Shown: positions 45,363 through 56,395, numbered from the stretch's first letter. The stretch is 64,000 nt of DNA from Beggiatoa leptomitoformis (GCF_001305575.3 NZ_CP012373.2:3482261-3546260); one strand, 5' to 3'. Translations and numbers: made by a program. Notes: generated from the letters alone by a model not told the origin.

Positions 45363-46704
45363 ATCACTGCCCTACATTGCAGAGATTAGCCACTACTTTT
45401 CCCTATTTGCGCAACATTCTTGGAGTGTTTTACTGGATAGTGGTGGACGGGGACGCTATGACATTCTCAGCACTGACCCTTATTGTACGCTGACAACGAC
45501 TAACGGCATAACCACGATTACTCGCGGGCAAAAACAACAATATTATTATGGCGACCCCTTTCAATGTCTGCGCGAACAGCTAGGTGATAAAGTTATTCCA
45601 CTACCCAATATTCCTTTTTGTGGCGGAGCAATTGGCTATTTTGGCTATGATTTAGGGCGTTACTTAGAAAAAATCCCTACTATCGCCCATCAACATAAAA
45701 ATCTACCTGATATGGCAATTGGTTTGTACGATTGGGCGGTTGTTAGCGACCATCAACAACAACAAACATGGTTAGTCGGACAAGGACGTGATGCAACAAC
45801 ATTTCAACGGTGGGACAATTTACGCACTTTATTTAGTAATCCAATCACCGATAATTCCCCCCTCGCTCCCCCCTTACGTCCTCTCGCACCTGTTAGCTCC
45901 AATCTAAGTAAAGCGGAATATACAGAAGCATTTCAAAAAATTAAAGATTATATTCAAGCAGGTGATTGTTATCAAATCAATCTTGCACAATGTTTTAGCC
46001 TGCCAATGGTAGGCGATGCGTGGGCAAGTTATGCTCAATTACGTCAAGAAAACCCCGTGCCGTATGGTGCGTTTCTACAGTATCCCTTTGCAACGATTTT
46101 GAGCTGTTCCCCTGAACAATTTTTACAAGTGCAAACTGACGGACAAGTACAAACTAAACCCATTAAAGGCACACGCCCCCGTCACTCAGACCCACAACAA
46201 GATAAGGTATTAGCTCACGCGCTCCAAAATAGTCATAAAGACCAAGCAGAAAATGTCATGATTGTTGACTTATTACGTAATGATTTGAGTAAAACTTGTC
46301 ACCACATTCAAGTACCTAAATTATTCGCTTTAGAAAGTTTTGCCACTGTTCATCATCTAGTTAGCACCATTACAGGGCAGTTGTATGAGAAAAATCATGC
46401 TGTCGATGTCTTACGCGGTTGTTTTCCGGGGGGGTCTATTACGGGCGCGCCCAAAATTCGGGCAATGGAAATTATTGAATCTTTAGAACCTCATAGACGG
46501 GGTGTTTACTGTGGCAGTATTGGTTATATCGGGTTTGACGGCAGAATGGACAGCAATATTGCTATTCGTACCGCCATTTATCAGCAAGAAACCTTACGTT
46601 TTTGGGCGGGTGGCGGTATTGTGTATGACTCTGAATTGGAAAGCGAATATCAGGAAACTTTTGATAAAGCACGCGCATTTTTAGCCTTATTTGCAACGTT
46701 ATAG
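45343..46704 (+). CDS. pabB: Aminodeoxychorismate synthase component I
   Basis: A 453-residue chorismate-utilising enzyme. I choose the ATG at 45343, which lies inside the end of the previous gene, because family resemblance (MNTVRVESLPYI..) begins there; the longer frame from 45097 is a shadow. Motifs: GGAIGYFGYDLGRYLE, DCYQINLAQCF, SPEQFLQV, PIKGTRPR, DLLRNDLSKTC and PGGSITGAPKIRAMEIIESLEP. It makes 4-amino-4-deoxychorismate for p-aminobenzoate. That is a precursor of both folate and tetrahydromethanopterin, which fits its overlap with H4MPT genes. Confidence 0.94.
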   Translation: MNTVRVESLPYIAEISHYFSLFAQHSWSVLLDSGGRGRYDILSTDPYCTLTTTNGITTITRGQKQQYYYGDPFQCLREQLGDKVIPLPNIPFCGGAIGYFGYDLGRYLEKIPTIAHQHKNLPDMAIGLYDWAVVSDHQQQQTWLVGQGRDATTFQRWDNLRTLFSNPITDNSPLAPPLRPLAPVSSNLSKAEYTEAFQKIKDYIQAGDCYQINLAQCFSLPMVGDAWASYAQLRQENPVPYGAFLQYPFATILSCSPEQFLQVQTDGQVQTKPIKGTRPRHSDPQQDKVLAHALQNSHKDQAENVMIVDLLRNDLSKTCHHIQVPKLFALESFATVHHLVSTITGQLYEKNHAVDVLRGCFPGGSITGAPKIRAMEIIESLEPHRRGVYCGSIGYIGFDGRMDSNIAIRTAIYQQETLRFWAGGGIVYDSELESEYQETFDKARAFLALFATL

Positions 46705-46769
46705 GCAACGTATTCATCTAAACTAGAATTTTCGGGATTAACAAAATTAGCTGAATTTAAAAATCGAAA

Positions 46770-46794
46770 ATTTCCCCCCATTTCTGGGGGAAAT
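46770..46794. terminator. Hairpin between convergent pabB and GGDEF-EAL genes
   Basis: ATTTCCCCC / GGGGGAAAT forms a strong stem around CATTTCT in the gap between two convergent genes. Flanking A and T runs are short, so termination may be partial. Confidence 0.55.
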
Positions 46795-46823
46795 GCTGCA
46801 CCATAAAATCAGTACATTCAAAA

Positions 46824-49331
46824 CTATACTATTGATAATGGCGTTTCAGATGAAAATCCCCACTGCATAGGCTTACCAAGTAATGCTGTCTGATGAGCAT
46901 GTTCTAACAATAGATTAGTATCTTTTACATTCATTGGTTTAGCAAATAAATAGCCTTGTGCTTGTTCACATTTTAATTCTCGTAAAATCGCCATTTGCTC
47001 GGGCGTTTCCACCCCTTCGGCGGTTACATCCATATTTAAATTGTGTGCCAATGTAATTATTGTTTGTACGATGGCAAGATGCTCATTAGACCCTGCTAAG
47101 GTACTGATAAATGAGCGGTCTATTTTGAGTGTATTCAACGGAAAACGATGTAAATAACTCAAGGAGGAATAACCCGTACCAAAATCATCAATACTAAGTT
47201 GCATCCCTAGTTGACGAATTTGCGTCAATGTTTGGCTAATGGTCACGGCATTATTCATAAGGACGCTTTCAGTCAACTCTAACTTTAAGTGTGTGCGTTC
47301 ACAATTGGTTGCAATAATCGTTTGTTCTATTTGGTCTAATAGGTTGGGTTGCAAAAACTGCTTTGCTGATAAATTTACACTCATCGTTAGCGGATAAAGT
47401 TGTGGAAATTCAGCCTGCCAAATTTTAACTTGCGTACATGCTTGGTATAACACCCAACAACCAATCGTGGTAATTAACCCTGTTTCCTCGGCTAAGGGGA
47501 TAAATTCCAATGGCGAAATCATGCCTCGCGTGGGATGTTGCCAACGCAACAAGGCTTCAAAACCACAAATCTGCTGACTTTCTAAGTGGATAATCGGTTG
47601 ATAATACACTTCAAATTCTTGGCGTTCTAAACTGCGGCGTAAATCGGTTTCTAGTTGCAGTCTAGCCAATGATTTGGTGTGCATATTGGTGTTAAAAATT
47701 TCATAACGTCCCATGCCTTGCGACTTAGCCTGAAAAAGTGCGAGGTCGGCATTACGTAAAAAATCGCTGGGTTCTGTACCGCCTAAGGTGCTAAGTGCAA
47801 TACCAATACTGGTACTGGTGAAGACTTCTTGATTATCAATCATGAATGGCTGGGTTAGCAGTTGATAAATGCGTCGTGCTGTGCGGGATACTTCTTGTTG
47901 ACTCTTAATATTCGTGAGTAATACTAGAAATTCATCACCACCAAAACGGGCAATAATATCATGCGCGTGAACACAGTCTTTTAAGCGATTACTGACTTCT
48001 ATCAATAATTTATCGCCGATAAGATGCCCTAAACTGTCGTTGACTAATTTAAATCGGTCTAAATCTAAAAAGAGGACTGCAAAGGTATAATTGGAGTCTT
48101 GCTGACGATGATTAATCGCTTGTTGTAGGGCTTCAATAAATTTAACTCGATTGGGCAATCCTGTTAAAACATCATGATAAGCATAGCGTTTAAGTTGTTC
48201 TTCTGTGCGTTTGCGCTCGGTGATGTCAGTTACAATACCTTCATAATACAATAAGCGTCCTTGCGTATCCCGACATGCACGCACATATTCTGAAATCCAA
48301 ATGATTGTTCCATCTACTTTATAAACATCTGATTCAAAATCAATAATTTCGTCTGATTTTTGTAAGGCTTGAATAAACTCAATACGTCGTTGTGGATTTA
48401 CATAAAGTTGTTTAGCAATATTAGTTAGTTGACTCATTAACGCGTCGGGAGACGTGTAGCCATAAATACGCGCTAAAGCAGGATTAACAGCAATATAGTG
48501 TCCATCAAGGGATGATTGAAAAATACCTTCTAAGGCATTTTCAAAAATGCTACGGTAACGTGCTTCTGCTTCACGCAGCGCGATTTCTGCCTGTTTTTGC
48601 TGAGTAATATCCTGTGTTGAACCAATAAGATACAGTGGTTTATCATGCTGATCATAAACAACACGTCCTAAAGTATGCACATGGCGGACTTCTCCTGTTG
48701 GACGAATAAGCCGATATTCCACGTCATAGGGTTGTTGTTGATGAATTGTTAAATAAATCGCTTGTTCCACGTGCCAATGGTCTTCAGGATGTACACATTG
48801 CAAAAAACCTTCTTTGGTTAATGAATCCGTTGGCGATAGACCAAAAATACGATATAACTCATCTGACCACAATGCTGTTTCGGTGACTAAATTACGTTCC
48901 CAATAACCAATGTGGGCAAGACGTTGCGCTTCTTGTAGGCGTGATTCACGTTGTGCGAGGGTTAAAAACGAATCTTCTAATTGTGCCGCCATCACGTTAA
49001 AGGCTTCTGCAAGCGTAGCTAATTCCCGCATACCTGTGACAGGCACCCGTTTTTCTAAATGTCCTTGTGCAATTTCACTAGCCGCTTGATTAAGACGACG
49101 AATAGGGTGCGTAATCAACTGATTAATAATAATGCCTAAAAAAGTAGAGAATACAATGCCTAAAAAAAGCAAAATAATAAGTACAAGTTCAAGCGTTTCT
49201 TGACGATTCACAATCAGCCATGTTTTGAGGAAAACGAAAATACTCAGTAAAACAATCGGTGGCGCGACCAAGACAACATAGGTAGGAACATTGCGTATGT
49301 AATGCGTTAAAAAGTTGGCACGTTGCAGCAT
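46824..49331 (-). CDS. Membrane GGDEF-EAL cyclic-di-GMP protein with HAMP and PAS domains
   Basis: An 835-residue protein with two membrane helices (about 17-37 and 46-70) and almost no periplasmic loop, then HAMP (about 72-122), two PAS/PAC units (about 140-255 and 262-385), GGDEF and EAL. The cyclase signature RFGGDEFLVLL is intact, but the inhibitory I-site reads HAHD instead of RxxD, so product inhibition is probably lost. The phosphodiesterase keeps FEALLRW, LTESVL, DDFGTGYSSL and AEGVET. Both activities may exist, with signal input through the PAS domains. It controls c-di-GMP, hence attachment or gliding. It is monocistronic. Confidence 0.93.
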   Translation of the reverse strand: MLQRANFLTHYIRNVPTYVVLVAPPIVLLSIFVFLKTWLIVNRQETLELVLIILLFLGIVFSTFLGIIINQLITHPIRRLNQAASEIAQGHLEKRVPVTGMRELATLAEAFNVMAAQLEDSFLTLAQRESRLQEAQRLAHIGYWERNLVTETALWSDELYRIFGLSPTDSLTKEGFLQCVHPEDHWHVEQAIYLTIHQQQPYDVEYRLIRPTGEVRHVHTLGRVVYDQHDKPLYLIGSTQDITQQKQAEIALREAEARYRSIFENALEGIFQSSLDGHYIAVNPALARIYGYTSPDALMSQLTNIAKQLYVNPQRRIEFIQALQKSDEIIDFESDVYKVDGTIIWISEYVRACRDTQGRLLYYEGIVTDITERKRTEEQLKRYAYHDVLTGLPNRVKFIEALQQAINHRQQDSNYTFAVLFLDLDRFKLVNDSLGHLIGDKLLIEVSNRLKDCVHAHDIIARFGGDEFLVLLTNIKSQQEVSRTARRIYQLLTQPFMIDNQEVFTSTSIGIALSTLGGTEPSDFLRNADLALFQAKSQGMGRYEIFNTNMHTKSLARLQLETDLRRSLERQEFEVYYQPIIHLESQQICGFEALLRWQHPTRGMISPLEFIPLAEETGLITTIGCWVLYQACTQVKIWQAEFPQLYPLTMSVNLSAKQFLQPNLLDQIEQTIIATNCERTHLKLELTESVLMNNAVTISQTLTQIRQLGMQLSIDDFGTGYSSLSYLHRFPLNTLKIDRSFISTLAGSNEHLAIVQTIITLAHNLNMDVTAEGVETPEQMAILRELKCEQAQGYLFAKPMNVKDTNLLLEHAHQTALLGKPMQWGFSSETPLSIV

Positions 49332-49400
49332 GTATAATCCTGTTAAAACAATAAATAATTATTACTCCCCCTCCAATTATTATGTAAACCTTTCATGTGT

Positions 49401-49802
49401 TTATTCTGTTGGCACTTCTAGTACCACTTCTTGAATACAATCAGCATGGCGTTGAAAACCCCGAATTTCTAAAACTCCTTTTGTGTTTAAAGAAATGATT
49501 AAATATAAGGCATTCGGATAAAGGGTTAGCACCGTATCGTGTGACGCTGGATACGCGGGAGCAGTTGGGTAAGAACGGTAAACAGCGAATAATTGTTGTT
49601 GCTGTTGTTCCATTTGTTTAAATAATTCTGCGTATTGCTGCGGGTCAACTGTATGGGGGGTGTGCGTTGTTGCTGGATAACAGTGCAACGAACCGCCCTC
49701 GGTTTGACCAATTAACCCGTAAACGTCAAGATTGGCTTGGTGTTGTGCATATTCAAGCAATTTTAAAACCAATAAACGCGGTAATTGAACAGTCATGGGC
49801 AT
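49401..49802 (-). CDS. JAMM/MPN-like protein with degenerate metal site
   Basis: A 133-residue single-domain protein. Its C-terminal half follows the bacterial JAMM (Mov34/MPN, M67) pattern: the LFAVYRSYPTAPAYPASHDTVLTLYPNALYLIISL stretch aligns with the usual HSHP..PA.PS..D. The two zinc-binding His are replaced by Tyr, giving Y-R-S-Y-P. The early glutamate of E.CG is also gone: VYGLIG reads Tyr-Gly. It should thus lack isopeptidase activity. It may bind a partner or be a decayed copy. The start follows AGGGGGAA. Confidence 0.7.
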   Translation of the reverse strand: MPMTVQLPRLLVLKLLEYAQHQANLDVYGLIGQTEGGSLHCYPATTHTPHTVDPQQYAELFKQMEQQQQQLFAVYRSYPTAPAYPASHDTVLTLYPNALYLIISLNTKGVLEIRGFQRHADCIQEVVLEVPTE

Positions 49803-49949
49803 AACAAGATTCCCCTATTGCGCCAAATGGCGGAAAAACGTGAGTAATTGTGCGATACATTTATCTTATCGCAATAGCGTAAAACTTACCCAAAAATGAT
49901 AAACCGAATTTATTAGACTTCTCACAAGGTACAAAACCTAGAGATGAAT

Positions 49950-49985
49950 AACGGATAAGATTGCTTGAGGTGGTGGTATTTGTAT
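49950..49985. repeat. Dispersed palindromic repeat, copy 4 (degenerate)
   Basis: ACGGATAAGATTGCTTGAGG and TGGTGGTATTTGTATTGC show the same framework as the copies at 13191 and 39571, with several changes that spoil the stem. Confidence 0.5.
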
Positions 49986-50033
49986 TGCTTTTGCGGAGGT
50001 TTTAGCGTGATTGATAGGCAGAAAAAGGACACA

Positions 50034-50070
50034 AAAAAACGGATTAACATGTCAAACATGCTAATCCGTT
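50034..50070 (-). terminator. Terminator-like hairpin for minus-strand transcription
   Basis: AACGGATTAACATG and CATGCTAATCCGTT form a 14-bp stem with one mismatch around TCAAA. On the minus strand the stem is followed by a run of T (A residues at 50033-50039 of the plus strand). It would end a transcript coming from the small ORF at 50341-50511. Confidence 0.65.
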
Positions 50071-50340
50071 ATTATCATAACCTTAGTAAATACATTACAA
50101 GATCAAAAAATAAAAAAGATATGGTTCAATTCAGGGTAACGGGTGGAGTACAAGGGGAAACTGACTCCAAAAGTGATGGTATTAACAAAGGCAACTGCTT
50201 TTTTTGAACCATACCATAAATCGTTACATTTCCTCTCCTTATGAGAGAGCTAAGCGTGAAAATTGTATTGATATTCTTCATTTTCCGCCTGTTCGCGTTT
50301 TTTGATACAAACGAGAATAAAATCGGTATGCCTAACCTAA
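50071..50340. other. Intergenic stretch without recognisable gene
   Basis: I see no supported frame here; a plus-strand frame at 49965-50207 runs through the palindromic repeat and terminator and has no ribosome-binding site. Confidence 0.5.
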
Positions 50341-50511
50341 CTACTTCATGCTATGTGGTGTCTCTTGTTTTGTTGAGCTAAGGTCGTTCTGTGCCAAACT
50401 TCGGTTTTCTATAACATAGGAAGTTGCTTCACGCGCCATTTGTACCAAATTATCCCGATCAACGGCTTGAAACTTGCTGTTACGGGGGGTTTCTTTTTTG
50501 GCTTTGCTCAT
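50341..50511 (-). CDS. Small hypothetical protein, 56 residues
   Basis: A short frame starting MSKAKKETPRNSKFQAVDRD and ending TKQETPHSMK. A ribosome-binding site (TTGAGGTGC) sits 9 bp or so before the ATG, and a hairpin with a T-run lies about 270 bp downstream in the same direction. The protein is hydrophilic: basic N-terminal part, a short helix (NLVQMAREATSYVIENRS), then a polar tail. No membrane segment and no family recognised. The coding look of the helix and the good translation start make it more than chance, but it is unproven. Confidence 0.55.
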   Translation of the reverse strand: MSKAKKETPRNSKFQAVDRDNLVQMAREATSYVIENRSLAQNDLSSTKQETPHSMK

Positions 50512-50751
50512 GCTCTGCACCTCAAGATATGATGGAAGAACTAAAGTAATTGAGTTGTTCCCTACTCACAAATCACTTTTACGATCCTTGTCCATAGTAG
50601 TTTTAGGTGCTGGAATGGAAAAATAAAGGGTTTAGATATAATTTGAAATAGGTGAATCTACGCATAGATAATTAACTTTATGAAAGGATTCTATAAAAAA
50701 ATTTACTTATTTGTTAACTTGCGCAATTCTCTCTAAACGGGCTAAAACGCG

Positions 50752-51792
50752 ATGAATCTTCACGACACCAGCTACAAACTGCTCTTTTCCTATCCCGAAA
50801 TGGTTAAAGACCTACTCACAGGCTTTGTACATGAAAAATGGGTAGAAAATGTCGATTTCAACACCTTAGAACCCTACAAAACCGATTTTATCAGCGAAAA
50901 ATTCCACAGTCGCAATGATGACCTGATTTGGCGCGTTCGTTATCAAGAAAATTGGCTATACATCTACATCATCCTAGAATTTCAATCCTCTATTGATGAT
51001 TTTATGGCAATTCGCCTGTGGGTTTACATTGGCTTACTCTATCAACATCTGATAAAAACCGAAAAACTCAATCGTCATGACAAACTCCCCCCCGTTTTGC
51101 CTTTAGTTCTCTACAATGGCAATCAACGCTGGAACGCCCCAATTTCACTAGACAGTTTGATTCATCCCGCACCTGAAGGGTTAGCACAATATCGCCCACA
51201 ACTACACTACTTACTCATAGACGAATTAGCGTATCAAGATGCGGAACTATCACCCTTAAAAAACCTTGTTGCGGCATTATTTCGCATGGAAAATAGCCGA
51301 AATCACGAACAAGCAGATACTATAATAGTAGAAGTCATCAAAGCCTTAGCGGACTGGTTAGACTCCCCCGAACAAGCAGGATTAAAACGGGCATTTGTAG
51401 CATGGTTAAAACAAATTTATTTACCGCGCCATTTACCCAATACCCCGATGCCTGTTATTAATGAATTAGAAGAGGTTAGAATTATGTTAGAAGAACGCGT
51501 GCAACAATGGTATGCCGAAGGAATGCAAATAGGTGTACAACAAGGTGTGCAACAAGGTTTACAACAAGGATTGCAACAGGGTGAGTATTTTGGGTTACAA
51601 CGTGGCAGGCAAGAAGAAAAACAACGGGATATTTTAATGATATTAGAAATCCGTTTTGGCGAGTTACCACTTAGTCTTGTCGAACAAGTAAAAAGTATGG
51701 CGGAGATGGATTTACTAGAAACCTGTTTAAAACAAGCCGTATTAGTTGGATCATTAACCGTTTTTTGTGAGCAATGGGTGAAAACGAATTAA
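50752..51792 (+). CDS. Rpn-family nuclease / YhgA-like transposase-related protein
   Basis: A 346-residue member of the Rpn/YhgA-like (PD-(D/E)XK) group, with the standard start HDTSYKLLFSYPEMVKDLLTGFV, then NDDLIWRVRYQENWLYIYIILEFQS (Asp, then E.Q after the strand: the nuclease core) and PLVLYNGNQRW. The C-terminal region contains short repeats GVQQGVQQGLQQGLQQGEYFG and a helical tail. Rpn proteins cut DNA and favour recombination. The start at 50752 is the first ATG and matches the family. A second copy of its 3' half follows in tandem. Confidence 0.88.
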   Translation: MNLHDTSYKLLFSYPEMVKDLLTGFVHEKWVENVDFNTLEPYKTDFISEKFHSRNDDLIWRVRYQENWLYIYIILEFQSSIDDFMAIRLWVYIGLLYQHLIKTEKLNRHDKLPPVLPLVLYNGNQRWNAPISLDSLIHPAPEGLAQYRPQLHYLLIDELAYQDAELSPLKNLVAALFRMENSRNHEQADTIIVEVIKALADWLDSPEQAGLKRAFVAWLKQIYLPRHLPNTPMPVINELEEVRIMLEERVQQWYAEGMQIGVQQGVQQGLQQGLQQGEYFGLQRGRQEEKQRDILMILEIRFGELPLSLVEQVKSMAEMDLLETCLKQAVLVGSLTVFCEQWVKTN

Positions 51793-51812
51793 CATACTTT
51801 GCCTATACAGTG

Positions 51813-51841
51813 CTTACTCCCATGCGTCAGCATGGGAATGT
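51813..51841. repeat. Palindromic repeat related to the MITE-like core
   Basis: ACTCCCATGC-GTCA-GCATGGGAATG is a small inverted repeat of the same type as CGTTCCCACGC..GCGTGGGAACG at 33209-33238. It sits between the intact Rpn gene and its partial copy. Confidence 0.55.
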
Positions 51842-51891
51842 CCGTCACATCATGCAGGTGTTATTTAAAAACCTCGTCTATTTGCATGTTA

Positions 51892-52471
51892 TCTAGCATA
51901 TCAAGATGCAGAACTATCGCCCTTAAAAAACCTTGTTGCGGCATTATTTCGCATGGAAAATAGCCGAAATCATGAACAAGCAGATACTATAATAGTAGAA
52001 GTCATCAAAGCCTTAGCGGACTGGTTAGACTCCCCCGAACAAGCAGGATTAAAACGGGCATTTGTAGCATGGTTAAAACAAATTTATTTACCGCGCCATT
52101 TACCCAATACCCCGATGCCTGTTATTAATGAATTAGAAGAGGTTAGAATTATGTTAGAAGAACGCGTGCAACAATGGTATGCCGAAGGAATGCAAATAGG
52201 CGTACAACAAGGTGTGCAACAGGGGTTACAACAAGGATTACAACAAGGTTTACAACAGGGTGAATATTTTGGGTTACAACGTGGCAGGCAAGAAGAAAAA
52301 CAACGGGATATTTTAATGATATTAGAAACCCGTTTTGGTGAGTTACCACTTAGTCTTGTCGAGCAAGTAAAAAGTATGACGGAGATGAATTTACTAGAAA
52401 CCTGTTTAAAACAAGCCGTATTAGCTGAATCATTAACCGTTTTTTGTGAGCAATGGGTGAAAACGAATTAA
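51892..52471 (+). pseudogene. Tandem 3' copy of the Rpn-family gene
   Basis: This repeats about 570 bp from 51225 to the stop of the upstream gene with few changes (for example MTEMNLLET versus MAEMDLLET). The N-terminal nuclease core is missing, so it is a truncated copy; a 172-residue frame starts at the internal Met 51953. It carries one more LQQG unit than the parent gene, the result of a 12-bp repeat gain. Such tail copies may recombine with the parent and exchange C termini. Confidence 0.85.
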
Positions 52472-52869
52472 TGTTTTTTGTTCGCTGGTTCTCGTTTTCA
52501 TGCTCTGTTCTAGTGGCTCATCATTCATTGGCCTATGTTTTTTGAGTAAAATGCGCCAATCTTCACTCTCTTCTTCTCATAATTCTTTTGGATTGTTTCA
52601 AATCCACTAGATTTTATTTCAAAACTGAGAAATGTTGGCGAATTTTTCTATTTTAATCAGGCTTCTTCGCTTGTTATAGAACTCATTGTGAAATGCAAAT
52701 TATTCAATGATGAGTTCTATACAACCATTAAAACATCCAATCCTCACTAAAATTTGTCCCTTGCCCCTCTCCCTCAATATAAATACTTTTCAAGCGATTT
52801 TAAAAAAAATATACTAGACAATTTTTTATAACGCTTGACCTTCAATCTAGGGATTGGTATTTTTAACGG
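52472..52869. other. Long intergenic region upstream of ilvB
   Basis: About 400 bp before the proposed ilv promoter. I see no gene, no leader peptide rich in Ile/Leu/Val and no clear attenuator. Confidence 0.45.
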
Positions 52870-52900
52870 TTTACACTGTATCGTTTAATTTCCATATAAT
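52870..52900 (+). promoter_or_regulatory. Candidate sigma-70 promoter of the ilv operon
   Basis: TTTACA (52870-52875) and a perfect TATAAT (52895-52900) with 19 bp between them, about 90 bp upstream of the chosen ilvB start. The spacer is a little long, so the -10 carries most of the weight. Confidence 0.5.
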
Positions 52901-52988
52901 GCTAAAGGTCATTGATACAGTTCAATAGTTTGTTCACTATAACTTATATAGTTTTTGTTTAATGTATGACACGGGGGGGCCACTTACT

Positions 52989-54715
52989 ATGCCCAGTAAT
53001 CAAGAAATGTTGACAGGTGCAGAAATCACTGTGCGCTGCCTAGCCGAAGAAGGTGTGGAGTTTATATTCGGCTATCCAGGCGGTTCAGTGTTACATATTT
53101 ATGACGCGCTTTTTAAGCAAAATAAAATCGAACACATTCTCGTCCGCCATGAACAAGCGGCGGCGCACGCGGCAGATGGCTACGCCCGTGCAACAGGCAA
53201 ACCTGGTGTAGTACTGGTTACCTCTGGCCCCGGTGTAACCAATACGGTAACAGGTATCGCCACCGCTTATATGGATTCTATCCCGATGGTCGTTATCACG
53301 GGTCAAGTTCCAACCAGTTTAATCGGTAATGATGCGTTTCAAGAAGTTGACTCTGTTGGTATTACACGCCCATGCGTGAAACATAATTTTTTAGTCAAAG
53401 ATGTTAAAAACTTAGCCGAAACCATTAAAAAGGCATTTTATGTGGCGACAACAGGTCGTCCCGGTCCTGTGGTAGTGGATATTCCTAAAGATGTGACCGC
53501 TAATAGCACCATTTTTAATTATCCCGATAAAATCGACATGCGTTCTTATAAGCCTGTTGTAAATGGTCATCCCGGACAAATCCGTAAAGCCGCTGATTTA
53601 ATCCTGTCTGCAAAACGTCCGATGATTTATGCAGGCGGTGGTGTGGTATTGGGTGAAGGTGCAAAAGAACTCACTGAATTTACACGTTTATTAGGCTATC
53701 CCATCACATTAACCCTAATGGGTTTAGGCGCGTTCCCTGCTACTGACCCGCAATATGTGGGCATGTTAGGGATGCACGGTACGTATGAAGCGAATATGGC
53801 AATGCACGAGTGTGATGTGCTCATTGCTATTGGTGCGCGTTTCGATGACCGTGTGACGGGAGATTTAGAAAAGTTCTGCCCTTATGCCAAAATTATCCAC
53901 ATGGATATAGACCCCGCGTCTATTTCCAAAAATGTGCGGGTTGATGTGCCTATCGTCGGTGCTGTTGACCGCGTGCTACGGGAAACCCTCAAAGCCTTAC
54001 GTGAAACAGGTAAAATGCCCGATTCTGATGCATTAGCCTCATGGTGGGCGCAAATTGACGCATGGCGTGCAACCGATTGCTTACATTTTGACCGCAAGAG
54101 TAAGTTGATTAAACCACAATTTGTTATCGAAAAATTGTACGAAGTCACAGGCGGTGATGCGTTTATTACCTCCGATGTTGGACAACATCAAATGTGGGCG
54201 GCACAATTTTATAAATTCGACAAGCCCCGTCGTTGGATTAACTCGGGTGGTTTAGGCACGATGGGATTTGGTTTGCCCTCTGCGATTGGTGTGCAATTAG
54301 CGCATCCTGAGGCAACTGTTGCCTGTGTAACAGGTGAAGCTAGCATTCAAATGTGTATTCAAGAATTATCCACTGCCAAACAATACGAATTGCCGTTGAA
54401 AATAATCAACTTAAACAATCGTTACATGGGCATGGTGCGCCAATGGCAAGAAATGTTTTATAACAAACGTTATTCCCACTCTTACATGGATGCATTACCT
54501 GATTTTGTCAAATTAACCGAAAGTTATGGACATGTCGGTATGCTGATTGAAAAACCTGAAGATGTGGAAGGCGCGTTGCGTGAAGCCTTTGCCATGAAAG
54601 ACCGTTTAGTCTTTATGAATTTTGTCACTGACCAAGCAGAAAACGTTTATCCCATGATTGCAACGGGTAAAGGTCAACATGAAATGGTGTTAGCACCTGA
54701 CAGGGAATTAGCCTA

Positions 54716-54716
<1 letters not shown>
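52989..54716 (+). CDS. ilvB: Acetolactate synthase large subunit
   Basis: A 575-residue thiamine-diphosphate enzyme, first step of valine/leucine/isoleucine synthesis. I choose the ATG at 52989 (a G-run lies just before it) over 52962. Motifs: GVEFIFGYPGGSVLHIYDAL, HEQAAAHAADGYARATG with the catalytic Glu, GPVVVDIPKDV, FDDRVTG and NSGGLGTMGFGLPSAIG. In the ThDP/Mg motif the usual GDG is GEA (VTGEASIQMCIQEL..NNRYMGM); Glu at this place is seen in related enzymes. The operon continues with ilvH, whose ATG overlaps the stop. Confidence 0.96.
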
Positions 54717-56325
<1,609 letters not shown>

Positions 56326-56334
56326 TTGTTGACA

Positions 56335-56360
56335 CCGTACACAGCACTTGCTGTGTACGG
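56335..56360. other. Hairpin between ilvC and pssA
   Basis: CCGTACACAGCA-CT-TGCTGTGTACGG, a perfect 12-bp stem and tiny loop just after the ilvC stop. No T-run follows, so it probably protects or processes the mRNA and is not a full terminator. Confidence 0.6.
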
Positions 56361-56395
56361 AATTCCTGCCATTTTCTCTGCTGTGTGAGGACGTT

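Noticed and set aside
49965-50207. Plus-strand frame of 80 residues
   Set aside because: It crosses the palindromic repeat and the terminator hairpin and lacks a ribosome-binding site.
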